DNA of 64,000 nucleotides, taken from Larus michahellis. Taxonomy: Eukaryota > Chordata > Aves > Charadriiformes > Laridae. The position numbers and the translations under genes were made by a program. The DNA lies in the NCBI RefSeq assembly GCF_964199755.1, contig NC_133911.1, forward strand, positions 3,003,001-3,067,000. The letters run 5' to 3'. Positions 60,401 to 64,000 of the stretch are shown here, in pieces; position 1 is the first letter of the stretch, and every line of letters begins with the position of its first letter. The notes under the pieces are model-generated. The model was not told the origin of the DNA and made no database searches. It saw nothing but the letters and a program-made list of their open reading frames with translations.

Positions 60401-63400
60401 TTCCTCTCGGCTTGCTTTCCCCCACAGGAAAGACATGGCCTATCGCTTTTGGGTCAGGGATGGGGTTAGGAATGGCTTATTCCAATTGTCAACATGACTT
60501 CCAGTCTCCATATCTTCTCCATGGTAAATTTGTAAAAGTAAGTATCGGTACTAGTTACTATTAACTGGTAACTGTTTATAAGTTAGCATTAAACGGTACA
60601 TCTAGACACCATTTAAATGGATATTCCTCTGCCTTTCCCAAAAGAGCACTAGTAAGAAGAAACTTGTGTTGCGAAGTGGGGGTGGTTCCCCTGCTCTTTA
60701 GTAATTTTTAATATCTGGTGCATTTAGAAGTAAAGTTACTAGACTGAATACGCAGAATTAGTTTAACAGATCCCGCAGGGAGGTTTTTCCCACAATCTGA
60801 AAACACGTATAATAAAAAATACATGTTTGAAAAGCTGACAAACTAAACTAGTGGTAAGATTCTGTCTTCAGACTTTGAACGAGATGAACTGGGAAGAAGC
60901 ATGTCACGTAGATCTGCCTGTGGAAGCAGGTCTTTGATCTTCTGTGGGGGTTTTTTTGCAACATGAAAACATTAATCACTTGTAAGTTTTGTGGCTTGTT
61001 TGGCTGGATAGTAATGTAATAATTAGTCTGAAGAAATTGTACACTTTGAATAGTTTTGAAGAGGATAATTTAAATGAGCTCAGTATTATCACTGACGGTG
61101 TTGAGATAGAATATTTAAAAATAGATTAATTAGCAGGAACCATTTGTCAGCTCACAAACTGCCTACAGTGCACAAAGTCCACAAACTGACTCCATTAATG
61201 TTTTCTTTATTTCTTCACATGTAAAAGGGCTGTTCTTATGCTAGTTTGTCATTGTGGTATGTGGAATAAAAAGGGGTGTGTGTGCATATTTCAGATCCAC
61301 AAAGCATCTCACTGATGGAGAGGCATCCACCAGGATATATTTATAGTTATTTTAGCACTTCAGAAAGTACTGAGGTAAATTGTTCTGCCAGGAGCTTTTC
61401 ATGGCAAGTACACAGAATGCAAAAATTGCCCCTGTATTGCTTGTCTGCCTAATGAAGGAGGCGTGGAGGTGTTTTTAAGCTTTTTCCTGATACATCTAGA
61501 GCGAAAGTTGAGTCCAGTTCTCCTTGGATTTACTGGTCAATGAGCTTTTGCCAGCCTTCTGCAGCCCTACCAGACATACCTGTTTACAAATACTATCTTC
61601 AGTAAAGAAAGGGAAACAATAACAAATTCTTGAACAACTTCTTTAGAATAAAATATTTTGGATATCAATATAGAGAAACTGTGACTTAGATGCAGCTGCT
61701 ACAATACTGCCAGCTATGGCCCAGATTCAGAATTCTGTGCCTGACTCTCCTGGCCAGATGTGTTAACATCAAAACATGTTAGCTTTCCACACCATCCTGA
61801 GGGTATTCCTCCAATTTGTCTCCAAAAAGAAACTGGATTGATGTATCTGTGGCTTCATGTGAGTGGTAAATGCCCTGTTCGCATGTTCCGAGAGCGCATT
61901 ATTCATTCAAGGATGCTCGTTACTAGGGACGTTGGGCAACAGAAATCTGACTTTCAGGTCAGCCCAGTAAGGGATTTTGTTTGGATTAAGGACTAATCTG
62001 TGCTCTGGAGCAAGGGTGGTCCTTCGGAGCATGAGGTAATTGAAAGGACACTTCACAGAAGAAGCGCAGCTGCCTGCATGGCACAAGACTAGACAAATAG
62101 TTTCCAGTGCACTGTCTCCACTAGCTTTCTCTGGCACAAAGAGGCTGAACATGCTGAGAGAGGAAAGATGTGGATGAAGCCATCTAATGGTTAATGTCAT
62201 TAATTCTCTCCAAAATGTCGTGTCACGGATAATGGCTCCAGGGTTATTACAACGAAATTATTCCATTTCTGTTGGTTAGGAGCATGGAAAATATTGTTGC
62301 ATTATCACTCATCTGTTTTTTTCCTAGAAAATACTAAACCCTATAGGACTTCCTTTACAAAACAGTTTCTGTTCAAATGCTAACTTGTCAAAATGTGAGA
62401 TCCTGCAAGAAAATCAGCTTTATTAAGAGAGAGAGAGGTCTAACTTAGATTAACTTGAACAAAATTATTTCTAGTTTTCCAAACCCATCAAGTTCATAGG
62501 ATCACAAGATAATTCAAGTTGGAAAGGACTTCAAGAAGGTCATCTAGTCAGACCTCAACCAGGGGTCAGCTTTGAGGTCAGGTTACTCAGGGCTTTATGA
62601 AGTCTGGAGTCTTGATTCTTCAGGATCAAGTTCTTAATTCTGAATCCTAAGTGAGAATGAGACAGGACAAAGGACCTTCATGATACCAAATAATCAGGAG
62701 ATTACAAAGCAACTTTGCAGCTGTTTGTGTCATCACGCTGCCCATCCTTTGGGTTAGCAAGTTGACCATGAAACACTAACACCAAGGCAATAACCATTCA
62801 TCTAGGCCAAGACACTACTTAAAATGCAGAAAAGTTTTAATTTGTGGTGATAAGATTCTGAGGGCTTTTTAAGTAATTCGATCAAGTGGGTGTCACTGTG
62901 ACTTCATCTGAATTTAAAAACAACATCTAGCAATTATTTAAGGCTTAGACCACTATGGCTGGGAATTACATGGCCTTACGGTTTCCTTGCAAAATGGAAA
63001 GAATCATTATTCTTCAGGTTATTGAGCCTGTTTATTTATCACCCCCAAAACACACAACCTTGTGCTTTGATTGCAGTGTGGATTATACTGATGTGCAACC
63101 ATTCAAGAAGTCTGACGACCGGAGCCTTTCCTCCTGCCCTTTGTGGCTTTGATTTCTATCGGATTTCTATTCAGTTTGTGAATAGTTAACTTGAACTATA
63201 ATGTTGGGGTTTTTTTGAAGTACCCATTTTATTAGAATGAAGGCATATATGCATGAAAACATGGCACGCTTCTGGTATGAAAATAGCCGCTTCACTTCTC
63301 CGTACTCAACTTTTCAGTCTAGCGAAGGATGAAAATGTTAGCCTACCTTTTGGAAATGTTACAAAGCTGAGTGGCTTGCTTTACATCATGCAGCACCTTC

Positions 63401-63462
63401 CATGTCAGGAACCCAAATGGCTTTTTAATAATACAAGCCTTCTTGCTTTACAGGAACAGTGA
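48387..63462 (+). CDS. MICOS10: MICOS10 (MIC10/MINOS1), MICOS complex subunit, complete in four coding exons
   Basis: MIC10 is a small hairpin protein of the mitochondrial inner membrane. It oligomerises and bends the membrane at cristae junctions as a core part of the MICOS complex (family knowledge). The four exons join to 77 residues (67+48+110+9 coding bases including stop). The product matches the vertebrate protein closely: ELGRKWDRC near the N-terminus, FGLGIVFS in the first membrane segment, KRK in the loop, then [19 protein letters not shown] and [10 protein letters not shown]. Each membrane segment carries a GxGxGxG oligomerisation motif (residues 23-29 and 47-53). There is no cleavable presequence, as expected. 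As I recall it, the human C-terminus ends EQEQ; this one ends EQ. Intron phases are 1, 1, 0. The start is fixed by homology and the CpG island. Introns are included in the range. Confidence 0.97.
48732..48750 (+). repeat. G-quadruplex motif (five GGG runs with single-base loops)
   Basis: Five consecutive GGGA-type units lie on the plus strand, which is the MICOS10 sense strand, about 280 bases inside intron 1. Single-base loops predict a very stable parallel quadruplex in DNA and in the nascent RNA. It may equally be a simple GGGA microsatellite of variable length. Confidence 0.85.
50665..50690. repeat. GAAA tetranucleotide repeat
   Basis: A purine-rich GAAA-type repeat with one interruption, in MICOS10 intron 1. 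It accounts for the KERKERKK stretch in an otherwise unsupported open frame at 50507-50872. Confidence 0.9.
52261..52279. repeat. Homopolymer T19
   Basis: A run of 19 T followed by CAG in MICOS10 intron 1. It resembles a strong splice acceptor but no recognisable exon follows. Confidence 0.9.
59765..59812 (+). CDS. MICOS10: MICOS10 coding exon 2 (first membrane segment)
   Basis: This 48-base exon lies between acceptor ttcttacag and donor gtaagt. It completes Gly23 and encodes [15 protein letters not shown] plus one base of Arg39. It holds the glycine motif G23-x-G25-x-G27-x-G29 and nearly all of the first transmembrane segment. It is too short to be seen as an open frame by itself. Confidence 0.96.
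59813..60427 (+). other. MICOS10: MICOS10 intron 2 (615 bases)
   Basis: Short phase 1 intron between the two membrane-segment exons. Donor gtaagt and acceptor ttcccccacag are strong. I see no repeat or other feature in it. Confidence 0.92.
60428..60537 (+). CDS. MICOS10: MICOS10 coding exon 3 (loop, second membrane segment, C-terminal tail)
   Basis: This 110-base exon lies between acceptor ttcccccacag and donor gtaagt. It completes Arg39 and encodes [20 protein letters not shown] followed by the conserved [16 protein letters not shown]. It carries the second GxGxGxG motif (residues 47-53). The positively charged loop (K38, R39, K40) faces the matrix in the accepted topology. The exon ends exactly at a codon boundary. 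Confidence 0.97.
60538..63453 (+). other. MICOS10: MICOS10 intron 3 (about 2.9 kb)
   Basis: Phase 0 intron before the two-codon terminal exon. It contains the decayed CR1 tail at 62495-62625. Short open frames (for example plus 61760-61996 and minus 61907-62200) have no recognisable similarity. The rest is unremarkable. Confidence 0.85.
62495..62625 (-). mobile_element. Old, diverged CR1 LINE tail fragment
   Basis: The stretch CATAGGATCACAAGAT...AAGTTGGAAAGGACTTCAAGAAGGTCATCTAGTC followed by GGTCAGCTTTGAGGTCAGGTT resembles the reversed 3' region of an older CR1 subfamily. It lies in MICOS10 intron 3, antisense to the gene. It is clearly more decayed than the other two copies, and its right edge is uncertain. 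Confidence 0.75.
63454..63462 (+). CDS. MICOS10: MICOS10 coding exon 4 (last two codons and stop)
   Basis: After acceptor tgctttacag, the exon opens GAA CAG TGA, giving Glu-Gln-stop in phase 0, as expected after the conserved FVK. The rest of the exon is 3'UTR. In human the corresponding end is EQEQ, so the stop falls two codons earlier here. Support is the good acceptor, matching residues, and poly(A) signals about 210 bases downstream. Confidence 0.9.
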   Translation, partial: EQ

Positions 63463-63700
63463 CTAATGACTAGGACTATCCCAGTGGGAAGGAAGGAGAA
63501 ATCAATGATTATTCCTCAGGAATACTGAAGTGCCCCTGGAATAAGCCAACATTCTTCAGTAACGATCACCAGTAACTCTTTATATTCCAACAAACTGTTT
63601 CTGTACATGAAACAAAATTCTGTTGCTTGTTTTGTATCGTGTCTGGAAAGTGCAAGGAAGAGCTCTTCTGGGAAATAAATAAAAGAAAAATGGCCTTCTC
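63463..63700 (+). other. MICOS10: MICOS10 3'UTR
   Basis: Sequence from the stop codon to the expected cleavage site. It is about 240 bases long and ends just after the poly(A) signals and before a GT-rich stretch. A longer alternative 3'UTR, or read-through into the next gene (NBL1 in human), cannot be excluded from this window. Confidence 0.7.
63674..63683 (+). terminator. MICOS10: Tandem overlapping AATAAA poly(A) signals of MICOS10
   Basis: AATAAATAAA gives two overlapping canonical hexamers (63674-63679 and 63678-63683). A GT-rich downstream element (ctggtgtgttgactttgtatgtgag) follows at about 63699-63723. Together they form a well-built cleavage and polyadenylation site. Confidence 0.85.
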
Positions 63701-63725
63701 TGGTGTGTTGACTTTGTATGTGAGT

Positions 63726-63738
63726 GAGAGAGAGAGAG
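63726..63738. repeat. Short GA repeat downstream of MICOS10
   Basis: A GAGAGAGAGAGAG tract in the flank just after the GT-rich element of the poly(A) site. Confidence 0.85.
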
Positions 63739-64000
63739 TATGGAAGGAGAGGACTTCATTTTGAGTACCTAACAGCTGTGGACACCTGGGTAAAAGCCAC
63801 TGTGAGAGCTCTTCAGAAAAGACCGCCGTCGTATGTTCCTCTCCGCTCTTGAAAGGCAACCCCCATCTAACGTACAGTTCAAAGAAGCATTCCCACCTCA
63901 TAAATCACCCACTAGACCCCTGCTGCTTGTGCCGGTGCTTGGAGAGGAATATAAATACTCCGATGTCCTGTTTGTACAGTTGCCCTTTAAAATTGGAAGT
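63739..64000. other. Flank downstream of MICOS10
   Basis: About 260 bases with no gene that I can support. In human the next gene in this direction is NBL1, which can also be joined to MICOS10 by read-through. Nothing here matches an NBL1 exon. Confidence 0.7.

Overview
This is vertebrate nuclear DNA, almost certainly from a bird. Coding sequence is sparse and split into short exons with GT-AG borders and kilobase introns. Two CpG-island promoters are present. The recognisable transposons are all CR1 LINE fragments ending in the bird/reptile-type tail (seen reversed as the AGAATCACAGAAT / GTTGGAAGGGACC block). I cannot name the species. There are no bacterial or viral operons, no CRISPR array, and no RNA gene that I can support.

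Two genes are well supported and point away from each other. On the minus strand, CAPZB (F-actin capping protein beta subunit) starts at 38747 and runs off the left edge. Exons 1 to 4 are present (38745-38747 coding, 22825-22914, 11129-11250, 5674-5791) and encode residues 1-111; the remaining exons lie left of base 1. On the plus strand, MICOS10 (MIC10/MINOS1, the cristae-junction protein) is complete: four coding exons (48387-48453, 59765-59812, 60428-60537, 63454-63462) give 77 residues, followed by a short 3'UTR with poly(A) signals near 63674. This CAPZB - MICOS10 order and divergent orientation matches my recollection of human 1p36.

Layout: 1-38.9 kb is CAPZB, mostly intron, with one CR1 fragment at 21.5 kb; 38.4-39.1 kb is the CAPZB CpG island and promoter; about 39.1-48.1 kb is intergenic, with a CR1 fragment at 40.0-40.6 kb that keeps a 117-codon reverse-transcriptase reading frame; 48.1-49.0 kb is the MICOS10 CpG island and promoter; 48.4-63.7 kb is MICOS10; 63.7-64.0 kb is downstream flank.

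The two genes are neighbours rather than a functional unit: one product caps actin barbed ends, the other bends the mitochondrial inner membrane. Both promoters look housekeeping in type. CAPZB has a cluster of GC boxes, an inverted CCAAT box and an ETS-like site. MICOS10 has an exact TCTCGCGAGA element, a near copy, and a YY1-like site on its start codon. I found no previously undescribed system. The observations worth checking concern promoter architecture, single- and two-codon coding exons, a G-quadruplex motif, and the CR1 copies.
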